Notes: a model not told the origin generated them from the sequence alone. A stretch of DNA of 16,022 nt from Anaerolineae bacterium (GCA_014879345.1 JACSSI010000025.1:1-16022); one strand, 5' to 3'; counted from the first letter of the stretch, positions 1-6,465 are shown. Made by a program: numbers and translations.

Positions 1-69
1 AGCAAGTTTGCTATTCGCGAAGGTGGTTTGACTGTCGGTGCCGGCATCATCACCAAAATTATTGAATAA
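1..69 (+). CDS. tuf: Elongation factor Tu, C-terminal fragment (truncated by window edge)
   Basis: The frame open from base 1 ends in TAA at 67-69 and encodes 22 residues, SKFAIREGGLTVGAGIITKI plus IE. The FAIREGG-TVGAG core is the signature of the last beta strand of EF-Tu domain III, so this is the end of the GTPase that delivers aminoacyl-tRNA to the ribosome. The rest lies upstream of the window. It is followed after 53 bases by rpsJ, the common tuf-rpsJ arrangement. Identity is firm despite the short length, because this tail is highly conserved. Confidence 0.95.
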   Translation, partial: SKFAIREGGLTVGAGIITKIIE

Positions 70-79
70 GAATGTATTT

Positions 80-110
80 GGGGATACTGTTGGAAGGCAG
101 TGTCCCTTTT
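80..110 (+). promoter_or_regulatory. Stem-loop with short T run between tuf and rpsJ
   Basis: Bases 81-89 pair with 98-106 (nine pairs, one G-U) around an 8-base loop, followed by TTTT at 107-110. It sits between the tuf stop and the rpsJ SD site (GAGG 114-117). The T run is short for an efficient intrinsic terminator, so partial termination, an RNA processing site or a protein-binding leader are all possible. Seen directly as base pairing; function is inference. Confidence 0.5.
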
Positions 111-122
111 ACTGAGGCAATT

Positions 123-431
123 ATGGCTAAGCAGAAAATCCGCATTCGCTTGAAAGCATATGATCATCGCGTTCTGGATCAGTCCGCGAAACGTATTGTT
201 GGTACCGCTGAACGAACTGGCGCTCGTGTTATTGGCCCGGTTCCGTTGCCAACGAAGATTGAACGTTTTACTGTGCGACGCAGTACGTTCATTGATAAAG
301 ATTCACATGAACATTTTGAGATTCGCACTCACAAACGCTTGATTGATGTTATCAATCCTGACTCTAAGACGATTGATACGCTGATGCGGTTGAATTTACC
401 CGCTGGTGTTGATATTGAGATTTCTATTTAG
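123..431 (+). CDS. rpsJ: 30S ribosomal protein S10
   Basis: The product is 102 residues, the normal S10 length. S10 belongs to the head of the 30S subunit and in many bacteria also works in transcription antitermination with NusB. The protein begins MAKQKIRIRLKAYDHRVLD and contains the conserved RTHKRLIDV and LPAGVDIEI stretches. I chose the ATG at 123, not an in-frame ATG at 72, because GAGG at 114-117 lies five bases before it and because the 17 residues upstream are unlike any S10. It is the first gene of the S10-type block and is separated from rplC by 78 bases. Confidence 0.97.
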   Translation: MAKQKIRIRLKAYDHRVLDQSAKRIVGTAERTGARVIGPVPLPTKIERFTVRRSTFIDKDSHEHFEIRTHKRLIDVINPDSKTIDTLMRLNLPAGVDIEISI

Positions 432-439
432 ATAAAAAA

Positions 440-455
440 TTCACCATTTGGTGAA
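440..455 (+). promoter_or_regulatory. Small inverted repeat in the rpsJ-rplC spacer
   Basis: TTCACC (440-445) and GGTGAA (450-455) form a 6-bp stem with a 4-base loop. A second weak pairing, CAGCT 471-475 with AGCTG 486-490, lies further down the same 78-base spacer. There is no T run, so this is not a terminator. Stability is low and any role is speculative. Confidence 0.3.
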
Positions 456-509
456 CAAATAGGGATGATGCAGCTTTCGCCTGGTAGCTGACAGTCCCGG
501 GAGGTTTAT

Positions 510-1175
510 GTGAAAAGTTTACTAGGCATTAAACTTGGCATGTCCCAGGTTTTTGATGAGACGGGTGTGGTTACACCTGTGACCATCGTTCAAGCTGGAC
601 CATGTTTTGTAACGCAAGTAAAAACAGAAGAAACGGATGGCTATGATGCCATTCAAGTAGGATTCGGGGAGACGAAGAACGGCCGTTTAACACAAGGCCA
701 GCAAGGTCATCTCGGTCTGTTAAAAAAAGACAAGAAGCATCCGCACCGTAAGCAAAGAAACCTACCTGCTTTGCAACATCTCCGTGAATTCCGCACCAAG
801 AAAACGGCCGAATACGAAGTCGGACAAGAATTGACAGTAGCGCAATTCGAAACTGGCGATCGTGTTGACATTGCCGGAACCACAAAAGGTCGTGGTTTCG
901 CGGGTGGCGTAAAACGATGGGGCTTCAAAGGTGGACCCAAAACCCATGGTCAATCAGATCGATGGCGCGCACCTGGTTCCATTGGTGCTACCTCTGGTAC
1001 AGGCCATGTCTTCAAAGGTAAGAAGATGGGTGGTCATATGGGAAATGAGCGTTATACGGCTCAAAATTTGCAGGTAATCAAGATTGACTCGGAAAAGAAT
1101 CTATTAGCGATTAAAGGTTCAGTTCCTGGTCACAAGGGTAGTCTCGTAATTATACGGGATTCCGCCAAAGGCTAG
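510..1175 (+). CDS. rplC: 50S ribosomal protein L3
   Basis: The product is 221 residues, slightly longer than the usual 205-210. L3 is an early-assembly 23S rRNA-binding protein whose long loop reaches toward the peptidyl transferase centre. Visible signatures are the start KSLLGIKLGMSQVF, the basic loop with TKGRGFAGGVKRWGFKGGP, and FKGKKMGGHMGNERYT. The loop reads GSIGATSG where E. coli has the methylated Gln, so that modification site is absent, as in many bacteria. The start is GTG at 510, five bases after GGGAGG (499-504); an overlapping ATG at 508 is out of frame and followed at once by TGA. rplD follows after 16 bases. Confidence 0.97.
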   Translation: MKSLLGIKLGMSQVFDETGVVTPVTIVQAGPCFVTQVKTEETDGYDAIQVGFGETKNGRLTQGQQGHLGLLKKDKKHPHRKQRNLPALQHLREFRTKKTAEYEVGQELTVAQFETGDRVDIAGTTKGRGFAGGVKRWGFKGGPKTHGQSDRWRAPGSIGATSGTGHVFKGKKMGGHMGNERYTAQNLQVIKIDSEKNLLAIKGSVPGHKGSLVIIRDSAKG

Positions 1176-1191
1176 TTAACGAGGCGCTGTC

Positions 1192-1860
1192 ATGCAAGTT
1201 CAAGTTTATAACATGTCTGGCGAGGAAGTTAGCAGCGTGGAGCTTCCTGCCGATATTTTTGAAGCAAAAGTCAACCGAGATCTGATGCATCAGGCTTTGG
1301 TGCGCCAAATGGCAAACAAACGTTTGGGTACACACAAAGCAAAAGGTCGTTCAGAGGTTAACAAAAGTACACGCAAAATCTATCGTCAAAAAGGCACCGG
1401 CAATGCTCGTCATGGTAGCCGTCGTGCTCCCATCTTCGTAGGTGGTGGTGTGGCTCATGGTCCATTGCCACGTGATTACAGCAAGAAAATGCCGCGTAAA
1501 ATGCGTCGGGCTGCATTGCGTTCCGCTTTAACTGTCAAAGCAAGCAATGGTGACATCGTTGTGCTGGATAAAATCAGCATGGATGCTCCCAAGACGAAAG
1601 AAATTGTAACAACCATGAATCGTTTGTCAGACGGGAGCAGTACATTGTTGTTACTGGCTGATCACAACACCAATGTGGAATTGTCTGCGCGTAATGCTGT
1701 TGATGTAAAAGCATTATTAGCCAATTACCTCAACATTCGTGATTTGCTGGGCTACGATAAAGTCGTAATGCCTCTGGATGCACTCGAAACGATCCAAACC
1801 TTTTTAAGCGTAGATACTTCTGCTTATGACGATAGCGATGACGCTGGTGAGGAGGAATAA
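1192..1860 (+). CDS. rplD: 50S ribosomal protein L4
   Basis: The product is 222 residues. L4 binds 23S rRNA, lines the exit tunnel, and in E. coli represses the S10 operon. The family core is visible: KSTRKIYRQKGTGNARHGS near residues 59-77, then GGGVAHGP and RDYSKKMPRKMRRAALRSAL. The C-terminus ends in an acidic tail, DDSDDAGEEE, beyond the usual fold. The codons of that tail also contain the GGAGG (1851-1855) that serves rplW, so the two genes are physically and probably translationally coupled. The SD is GAGG at 1181-1184, seven bases before the ATG. Confidence 0.96.
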   Translation: MQVQVYNMSGEEVSSVELPADIFEAKVNRDLMHQALVRQMANKRLGTHKAKGRSEVNKSTRKIYRQKGTGNARHGSRRAPIFVGGGVAHGPLPRDYSKKMPRKMRRAALRSALTVKASNGDIVVLDKISMDAPKTKEIVTTMNRLSDGSSTLLLLADHNTNVELSARNAVDVKALLANYLNIRDLLGYDKVVMPLDALETIQTFLSVDTSAYDDSDDAGEEE

Positions 1861-1863
1861 AAG

Positions 1864-2163
1864 ATGCAAATTCATTGGCGTAATATCATTCGCCGTCCAG
1901 TCGTGACGGAAAAAAGCAGCTACCAGGCTGACCTTTATAACCAATATACCTTTGCTGTGGATTCTAGAGCAAACAAGGTGCAGGTAAAGGAGGCTATTGA
2001 GTTGGCTTGGCCGGATGTGACAGTGGAAAAGGTGCGCATTGCTAATATGCCGCCGAAACGCGCTCGCCGTTGGCGTCGTGTTACCACACGCAAGCCGGGT
2101 TGGAAAAAAGCAATTGTAACTTTATCACCTGGGGATAGCATCGATCTATTCGAGGGTGTATAG
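1864..2163 (+). CDS. rplW: 50S ribosomal protein L23
   Basis: The product is 99 residues, normal for L23. L23 sits at the polypeptide exit and docks trigger factor and signal recognition particle, next to L29. It shows IIRRPVVTEKS near the start, YTFAVDSRANKVQVKEAIE, and a basic segment PPKRARRWRRVTTRKPGWKK typical of the rRNA-binding extension. The start ATG lies three bases after the rplD stop and eight bases after GGAGG at 1851-1855, which lies inside rplD. A 91-base structured spacer separates it from rplB. Confidence 0.96.
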   Translation: MQIHWRNIIRRPVVTEKSSYQADLYNQYTFAVDSRANKVQVKEAIELAWPDVTVEKVRIANMPPKRARRWRRVTTRKPGWKKAIVTLSPGDSIDLFEGV

Positions 2164-2195
2164 AACATTATTTTGAGCAGGGATGAGGTTCGTCG

Positions 2196-2222
2196 GATGG
2201 TAGGGTTTACGTTCCTATCATT
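2196..2222 (+). promoter_or_regulatory. Stem-loop before rplB
   Basis: Bases 2196-2205 pair with 2213-2222 (ten pairs including three G-U) around the loop 2206-2212. It lies in the 91-base rplW-rplB spacer, 24 bases before the rplB SD (GGAGG 2246-2250). The segment GTAGGG-N6-TTCCTA recurs in the hairpin before rpmJ. There is no T run, so it is not a terminator. Role unknown. Confidence 0.5.
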
Positions 2223-2254
2223 TAGACAGACTGAGATCCGTCTCTGGAGGTAAG

Positions 2255-3097
2255 ATGCCGATCAAAGTTTTTAAACCGACTTCTCCTGGCCGCCGTGATA
2301 TGAGTGGTCAGACATTTGAAGAAGTCACGCGTTCCTACCCAGAACCTTCGCTGACTACAGGTATGCGGAAACGGGCTGGGCGCAACCATCGTGGCAAGAT
2401 AACCATCCGCCATCGTGGCGGTGGTCACAAACGGCGCTATCGTCAAATTGATTTTAACCGGCGTGACAAATTTGACATTCCGGCTAAGGTAGCGACTGTT
2501 GAGTATGATCCGAATCGTTCTGCACGTATCGCTATGTTGGTATATGCAGACGGCGAGAAGCGTTACATTATTGCGCCGTTAGGTTTACGTGTAGGCGATA
2601 CTGTGATGAGTGGTGCCAAGGCTGAAATTCGGCCAGGCAATGCCATGCTTCTGAAGGATATTCCTTTAGGTACGCTTGTTCACGGTATTGAATTGCAAGT
2701 TGGTAAAGGTGCGCAAATGGTTCGTGCCGCGGGTACATCAGCGCAATTGTTAGCGAAAGATCACCCGTTGTATGTGACATTGCGTTTGCCTTCTGGCGAA
2801 GAACGATATGTACCACAAGATTGCCTGGCCACGATTGGTCAGGTTGGGAATGTGGAACATGGCAATATTAAGCTAGGTAAGGCTGGACGTAAACGCCATA
2901 TGGGTATCCGCCCGACTGTTCGTGGTTCTGCTATGAACCCGAACGACCATCCACATGGTGGTGGTGAAGGTCGATCTCCGATTGGTATGTCTGGGCCGAA
3001 AACCCCGTGGGGTAAACCAGCTCAGGGTCGTCGGACGCGCAAGAATAAGGCTACGGATAAATTCATCTTCCGTCGTCGGACTAAGAAGCGTCGGTAA
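2255..3097 (+). CDS. rplB: 50S ribosomal protein L2
   Basis: The product is 280 residues, close to the usual 275. L2 bridges the subunits and is needed for peptidyl transferase function. It opens with the conserved PIKVFKPTSPGRRDMSG and has GRNHRGKITIRHRGGGHKRR near residues 42-61. The hallmark MNPNDHPHGGGEGRSPIG begins at residue 227, with the essential His of the family at about 232. The tail is strongly basic. SD GGAGG at 2246-2250 is four bases from the ATG. The 11 bases to rpsS contain that gene's SD. Confidence 0.98.
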   Translation: MPIKVFKPTSPGRRDMSGQTFEEVTRSYPEPSLTTGMRKRAGRNHRGKITIRHRGGGHKRRYRQIDFNRRDKFDIPAKVATVEYDPNRSARIAMLVYADGEKRYIIAPLGLRVGDTVMSGAKAEIRPGNAMLLKDIPLGTLVHGIELQVGKGAQMVRAAGTSAQLLAKDHPLYVTLRLPSGEERYVPQDCLATIGQVGNVEHGNIKLGKAGRKRHMGIRPTVRGSAMNPNDHPHGGGEGRSPIGMSGPKTPWGKPAQGRRTRKNKATDKFIFRRRTKKRR

Positions 3098-3108
3098 GAG
3101 GTGAGAAA

Positions 3109-3390
3109 ATGTCACGTTCATTAAAGAAAGGACCATTTGTAAGTCCGAAGCTTTTGAAGAAAGTAGAGAAATTGAATGAGACCAAAGGGCGTCAGGTTAT
3201 TCGTACATGGTCTCGGGCGAGTACAATTTTTCCGCAAATGGTAGGACATACGATTGCTGTTTATGACGGCCGTCGTCATATTCCTATCTATATTACGGAA
3301 AACATGGTTGGTCATAAGTTGGGCGAGTTTGCACCGACTCGTACCTTCCGTGGACACATTTCCAAAGATGAAAAGAGAGGGCGGCGGTAA
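3109..3390 (+). CDS. rpsS: 30S ribosomal protein S19
   Basis: The product is 93 residues, the usual length. S19 lies in the 30S head next to S13 and contacts the A-site region. The sequence starts MSRSLKKGPFVSPKLLKKVE and carries RTWSRASTIFPQMVGHTIAVYDGR, then NMVGHKLGEFAPTRTFRGH, all family hallmarks. SD GAGGTGA at 3098-3104 directly follows the rplB stop and is a full match to the 16S 3' end. rplV begins two bases after the stop. Confidence 0.98.
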   Translation: MSRSLKKGPFVSPKLLKKVEKLNETKGRQVIRTWSRASTIFPQMVGHTIAVYDGRRHIPIYITENMVGHKLGEFAPTRTFRGHISKDEKRGRR

Positions 3391-3392
3391 TC

Positions 3393-3773
3393 ATGGCTGA
3401 AGCATTTGAAGTTAAAGCAAGTACACGTCATGTTCCGGTAGCGCCCCAGAAAATTCGTTTGGTGTGTGATACTGTGCGTGGTAAAAGTGCTCAAGAGGCA
3501 TTAGATACGCTACGTTTCTTACCCCACAAGTCGGCTGATATTGTTTATAAATTGGTGGCTTCGGCTGTGGCGAATGCGGAACAGAATTTTGGATTAGAGA
3601 TTGACGAATTGTATGTCAGCCGTATTTTTGCGGATGATGGGCCACGTCATCGTAAGGCTCCTTATGGCGGCCGTTTTGCTGGGCGTGGTCGGTTTCGGCC
3701 AATTATTGTTCGTTCATCTCATGTTACTGTGGTCTTGGCGGAACGCGAAGTCGCGGACTACGATGAGAGTTAA
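3393..3773 (+). CDS. rplV: 50S ribosomal protein L22
   Basis: The product is 126 residues, a little longer than the 110-residue E. coli protein. L22 binds several 23S domains, and its hairpin forms the tunnel constriction together with L4. Visible features are the KASTRHVPVAPQKIRLVCDT start, ASAVANAEQNFGLEIDELYV, and the hairpin region APYGGRFAGRGRFRPIIVR, followed by SSHVTVVLAERE. The ATG is two bases after the rpsS stop, with GAGAGGGCGG of the rpsS end serving as SD, so coupling is likely. Confidence 0.97.
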   Translation: MAEAFEVKASTRHVPVAPQKIRLVCDTVRGKSAQEALDTLRFLPHKSADIVYKLVASAVANAEQNFGLEIDELYVSRIFADDGPRHRKAPYGGRFAGRGRFRPIIVRSSHVTVVLAEREVADYDES

Positions 3774-3785
3774 GGTGGTGATGTA

Positions 3786-4454
3786 ATGGGACGTAAAGTA
3801 CATCCTGTTGGATTTCGTTTGAAATCAATCCGTGATTGGAATACTCGTTGGTACGCTGAAAAGCAGGCATATCAGGATCTTTTGTTTGAAGATTTCCAAA
3901 TTCGCAAGCTGATTGCGAAGGAGTTGCCAGCTGCTGGTGTCTCTAGTTTAGAGATTGAACGGGCTGCACCGAATCAGGTGCAGGTGACGATTCATACAGC
4001 GAAGCCGGGTATCGTAATCGGTCGTAAGGGTGCCTCGGTTAAAGAACTCCGTGGTAAGTTGCGCCAATTAACCGATAAAGCTGTGCGGCTTGAGGTTGAA
4101 GAAATTACGCAGCCAGACACAGATGCGCAGTTGATTGCTGAGAATGTTGCTGGTCAATTACAGCGTCGTATTTCTCACAGTCGTGCGATGAAACGGGCGG
4201 CAATGCAAGCGATGCGCAATGGTGCTGAAGGTGTGCGTATTGAAGTGAGTGGACGTTTAGGCGGCTCTGATATGGCTCGGAATGAGAAGGTGTTTGATGG
4301 CCGTGTGCCGCGTAACACGATTCGCGCTGATATGCAATATGGCTTTTCTGAGGCGTTGACGACTTTTGGACAGATTGGTGTTAAGGTCTGGATTTATCGT
4401 GGTGAAGTTTTGCCACAAAAGGCCGATGTCATGGAAGTCTACGTCAGTGAGTAG
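3786..4454 (+). CDS. rpsC: 30S ribosomal protein S3
   Basis: The product is 222 residues, normal for S3, which sits at the mRNA entry channel and takes part in the ribosomal helicase. The N-terminus is MGRKVHPVGFRLKSIRDWN. A KH domain follows, with the GXXG-type loop GIVIGRKG at residues 75-82. The C-terminal domain carries SGRLGGSDMARNE and RADMQYGFSEALTTFGQIGV. SD-like AAGGTGGTG (3772-3780) precedes it. An ATG at 3781 is followed immediately by TAA, whose last base starts the true ATG at 3786. An 86-base spacer with a stem-loop follows. Confidence 0.97.
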   Translation: MGRKVHPVGFRLKSIRDWNTRWYAEKQAYQDLLFEDFQIRKLIAKELPAAGVSSLEIERAAPNQVQVTIHTAKPGIVIGRKGASVKELRGKLRQLTDKAVRLEVEEITQPDTDAQLIAENVAGQLQRRISHSRAMKRAAMQAMRNGAEGVRIEVSGRLGGSDMARNEKVFDGRVPRNTIRADMQYGFSEALTTFGQIGVKVWIYRGEVLPQKADVMEVYVSE

Positions 4455-4475
4455 AAGGTTAGACCGGGAGAACAG

Positions 4476-4501
4476 TTAGTGATGATCTAATGCATCGCTA
4501 A
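4476..4501 (+). promoter_or_regulatory. Stem-loop in the rpsC-rplP spacer
   Basis: TTAGTGATG (4476-4484) pairs with CATCGCTAA (4493-4501), nine pairs with one T-G wobble, around an 8-base loop. The stem ends 27 bases before the rplP SD (GAGG 4529-4532). A T run (4517-4520) is some 15 bases downstream, too far for a standard terminator. It may be an RNA processing or stability element; function is inference. Confidence 0.45.
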
Positions 4502-4540
4502 TCTCTGATTGGTAATCTTTTAAGTTTTGAGGAAGAAATT

Positions 4541-4957
4541 ATGTTAATGCCAAAACGCGTGAAATATCGCAAACAATTTCGCGGACGTATGAGAGGCCAA
4601 GCCAAGGGCGGTACTGAACTGCAAAGTGGTGAGTATGGTTTGCAAGCGCTAGAGGCGGGCTGGATTACCAGCCGTCAGATTGAGGCTATGCGGCAAACTA
4701 TTGTGCGTAACATGCGGCGTCGCGGTAAATATTGGATTCGCATTTTCCCCGATAAACCGGTTACGGTGAAGCCGGCGGAAACGCGCATGGGTAAAGGTAA
4801 AGGTTCTGTGGATCATTGGGTTGCGGTTGTTAAACCGGGACGGATTATGTTTGAGATTTCTGGTGTGCCTGATGATGTGGCACGGGAAGCTCTTCGGTTG
4901 GCAACATATAAGCTGCCGATTCGTTCTCAAGTGGTTGCACGGGAGGATAAGCTCTAA
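4541..4957 (+). CDS. rplP: 50S ribosomal protein L16
   Basis: The product is 138 residues, the family norm. L16 organises the A-site tRNA region of the 50S subunit. It starts MLMPKRVKYRKQFRGRM and contains ITSRQIEAMRQTIVRNMRRRGKYWIRIFPDKPVT (shown here in part), then RMGKGKGSVDHWVAVVKPG, the loop that reaches toward the peptidyl transferase centre. The ATG at 4541 is preferred over the one at 4547, because most L16 proteins start MLMP or MLLP and GAGG at 4529-4532 is eight bases away. Its TAA shares one base with the ATG of rpmC (TAATG). Confidence 0.97.
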   Translation: MLMPKRVKYRKQFRGRMRGQAKGGTELQSGEYGLQALEAGWITSRQIEAMRQTIVRNMRRRGKYWIRIFPDKPVTVKPAETRMGKGKGSVDHWVAVVKPGRIMFEISGVPDDVAREALRLATYKLPIRSQVVAREDKL

Positions 4958-5385
4958 TGGCTAATATTGTTGAGCTACGTGAACTGGACGAAGCAAAGCT
5001 GGAGGAAATGATGGAGGATGCCCGTGAGGCATTGTTCAAATTACGGTTCCGTGATGCTTCTTCTCAGTTGGAAGATTATACACAGATCAAAGCGATGCGG
5101 CGTGAGATTGCACAGTTGAAAACTGTGCTGAATATGCGCCAAAAAGCTGTTGATGCAGCAGCGGCTATTCCTGAGATTGCTGCTGTTTTGGGTGACAAGA
5201 CTTGGGCAGCGAAGGCTCGTTTTGATTACGAGTCGAGTGTTTATCAGGTTGAGTTTGTGGATGACGGCGGTGTTAAGTTGGCTTCGGCTTCTGTTGACTT
5301 GAATAAGAAGAAGGTTCAAGGCCGTCGTGCTCGTAAAGAAAAAGCACAACCGCGTCTGGTTACTAGCTACAAGGTTGCAGGGTAG
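4957..5385 (+). CDS. rpmC: 50S ribosomal protein L29 with long C-terminal extension
   Basis: Residues 1 to about 68 are a standard L29: ELRELDEAKLEEMMEDAREA, LFKLRFRDASSQLEDYTQIK and RREIAQLKTVLNMRQK form its two long helices. L29 sits beside L23 at the tunnel exit. The family is usually 60-75 residues, but this one has 142. The extra 75 residues pass through an Ala-rich linker into KARFDYESSVYQVEFVDDGG, which looks beta-rich, then a basic patch NKKKVQGRRARKEKAQPR. The frame is uninterrupted and its codon use matches neighbouring genes, so it is not a frameshift product. Translation is coupled to rplP by TAATG. I do not recognise the extension as a known domain. Confidence 0.93.
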   Translation: MANIVELRELDEAKLEEMMEDAREALFKLRFRDASSQLEDYTQIKAMRREIAQLKTVLNMRQKAVDAAAAIPEIAAVLGDKTWAAKARFDYESSVYQVEFVDDGGVKLASASVDLNKKKVQGRRARKEKAQPRLVTSYKVAG

Positions 5386-5392
5386 GTGAGAA

Positions 5393-5644
5393 ATGAGAGA
5401 ACAACGTAAGCGCCTGGTCGGTGTCGTAACTAGCGACAAGATGGATAAGACGGTTATTGTGGAAGTTACTACTACAAAGCGTCATCCTGTTTATGGCAAA
5501 GTGATGCGTGTGCGTAAGAAGTATAAAGCGCATGATGAGAATAATGAAGCGAATGTGGGTGATCGGGTTGAGATGATTGAATCGAAACCGATTAGTCGTC
5601 ACAAGCGGTTTCTGGTTACTTCCATTGTGGAACGCGCCAAATAA
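5393..5644 (+). CDS. rpsQ: 30S ribosomal protein S17
   Basis: The product is 83 residues, the usual length for S17, an OB-fold primary 16S rRNA binder in the 30S body. Hallmarks are KRLVGVVTSDKMDKTVIVEV, KRHPVYGKVMRVRKKYKAHD, VGDRVEMIESKPISRHKRF and the final VERAK. AGGTGAG at 5384-5390 overlaps the rpmC stop and is the SD. rplN follows after 13 bases. Confidence 0.98.
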   Translation: MREQRKRLVGVVTSDKMDKTVIVEVTTTKRHPVYGKVMRVRKKYKAHDENNEANVGDRVEMIESKPISRHKRFLVTSIVERAK

Positions 5645-5657
5645 TTGAGGTGTTGTC

Positions 5658-6029
5658 ATGATTCAAAAAGAGAGTCGAGTAAATGTGGCAGACAACTCTG
5701 GTGCGCGTGAGCTCCTTGTCATTCAGGTGATGGGTGGTTCGGTACGCCGCTATGGTGGTGTTGGTGATGTGGTTACGGCCACCGTTAAGAAAGCAGTCCC
5801 TAATTCTAATGTGAAGAAGGGGACGGTTGTGAAGGCTGTGATCGTGCGTACGAAGAAAGAGTTTAAGCGCGATGATGGCAGCCACATCCGTTTTGATGAT
5901 AATGCAGCTGTGATCCTGGATGCTAATGGGGAAAATCCGATTGGTACACGTATTTTTGGGCCGGTGGCTCGAGAATTACGTGATAAAGGGTTTGGTCGCA
6001 TTTTGTCGCTGGCCCCAGAGTCGTTGTAA
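5658..6029 (+). CDS. rplN: 50S ribosomal protein L14
   Basis: The product is 123 residues, one more than the common 122. L14 lies at the intersubunit face, forms a bridge with 16S rRNA and is the docking site of silencing factor RsfS. It begins MIQKESRVNVADNSGARELL, with KKGTVVKAVIVRTKKEFKR in the middle and GTRIFGPVARELRDKGFGRI near the end. The SD is GAGGTG at 5647-5652. It opens the spc-type block with no extra spacing from rpsQ, so no separate promoter is evident. Confidence 0.98.
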   Translation: MIQKESRVNVADNSGARELLVIQVMGGSVRRYGGVGDVVTATVKKAVPNSNVKKGTVVKAVIVRTKKEFKRDDGSHIRFDDNAAVILDANGENPIGTRIFGPVARELRDKGFGRILSLAPESL

Positions 6030-6039
6030 GAGGTGAGTG

Positions 6040-6366
6040 ATGCGTATTAAGGTCAATGACGAAGTTGAAGTAATTGCCGGCAATGATAAGGGTGAACGTG
6101 GTAAGGTGATGCGTGTTATCCCTGGTAAAGGCCGGATTGTGGTTCATGGTGTTAATTTGGTTAAGAAACACCAAAAACCTCAACAAACTGGTGGTCGTTC
6201 ACAGGCTCAGGGTGGTATTATTGAGTTTGAAGCCCCACTGGATGTATCGAATGTAATGTTGGTTTGTCCGCATACGGGTGAGTTGACTCGTGTGGGTGTT
6301 CGTCGTGATGAGAACGGCCGTCGTGTGCGTTTTTCTAAGAAGAGCGGACAGGATATTGAAGATTAG
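6040..6366 (+). CDS. rplX: 50S ribosomal protein L24
   Basis: The product is 108 residues. L24 is an assembly initiator that binds the 5' domain of 23S rRNA near the tunnel exit. A KOW motif is visible at the start (NDEVEVIAGNDKGERGKVMR), followed by GVNLVKKHQKP and the CPHTGELTRVGVRRDENGRR segment. An in-frame GTG at 6037 would add one Met, but it touches the SD GAGGTGA (6030-6036). The ATG at 6040 gives usual spacing and is preferred. A 118-base leader separates it from rplE. Confidence 0.95.
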   Translation: MRIKVNDEVEVIAGNDKGERGKVMRVIPGKGRIVVHGVNLVKKHQKPQQTGGRSQAQGGIIEFEAPLDVSNVMLVCPHTGELTRVGVRRDENGRRVRFSKKSGQDIED

Positions 6367-6396
6367 TTAAATTAATAATTTACCCGAGGTGAGCCA

Positions 6397-6465
6397 GGCA
6401 CGATTTTGCGGTCTAGATGCCGGTTGATGGCGTAAGGTGAAAGCCGATACCGTTGACTGCCTGCC
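6397..6465 (+). promoter_or_regulatory. Structured leader of rplE, candidate S8-type control site
   Basis: This part of the 118-base rplX-rplE spacer can fold into one long irregular hairpin: 6397-6400 with 6462-6465, 6408-6413 with 6455-6460, 6421-6424 with 6449-6452, and 6429-6431 with 6443-6445. An asymmetric internal loop has GATAC (6446-6450) on its 3' side, the same bases as the 3' strand of the S8 core in 16S helix 21 as I recall it. The 5' strand matches only partly. In E. coli, S8 represses the spc operon by binding at the start of rplE, so the position fits. An SD-like GAGGTGAG (6386-6393) with no gene behind it lies just upstream. Structure is seen; S8 control is inference. Confidence 0.4.

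Noticed and set aside
72..122. In-frame ATG at 72 extending S10 by 17 residues
   Set aside because: The extension is unlike S10 and crosses the stem-loop; GAGG at 114-117 correctly places the start at 123.
4957..5385. Long L29 as an accidental frameshift fusion with rpsQ
   Set aside because: rpsQ is complete and separate with its own SD and start at 5393; the L29 extension has no S17 similarity and no frame break.
6037..6039. GTG at 6037 as start of L24
   Set aside because: It directly abuts the SD GAGGTGA; the ATG at 6040 has better spacing and gives the same protein minus one residue.
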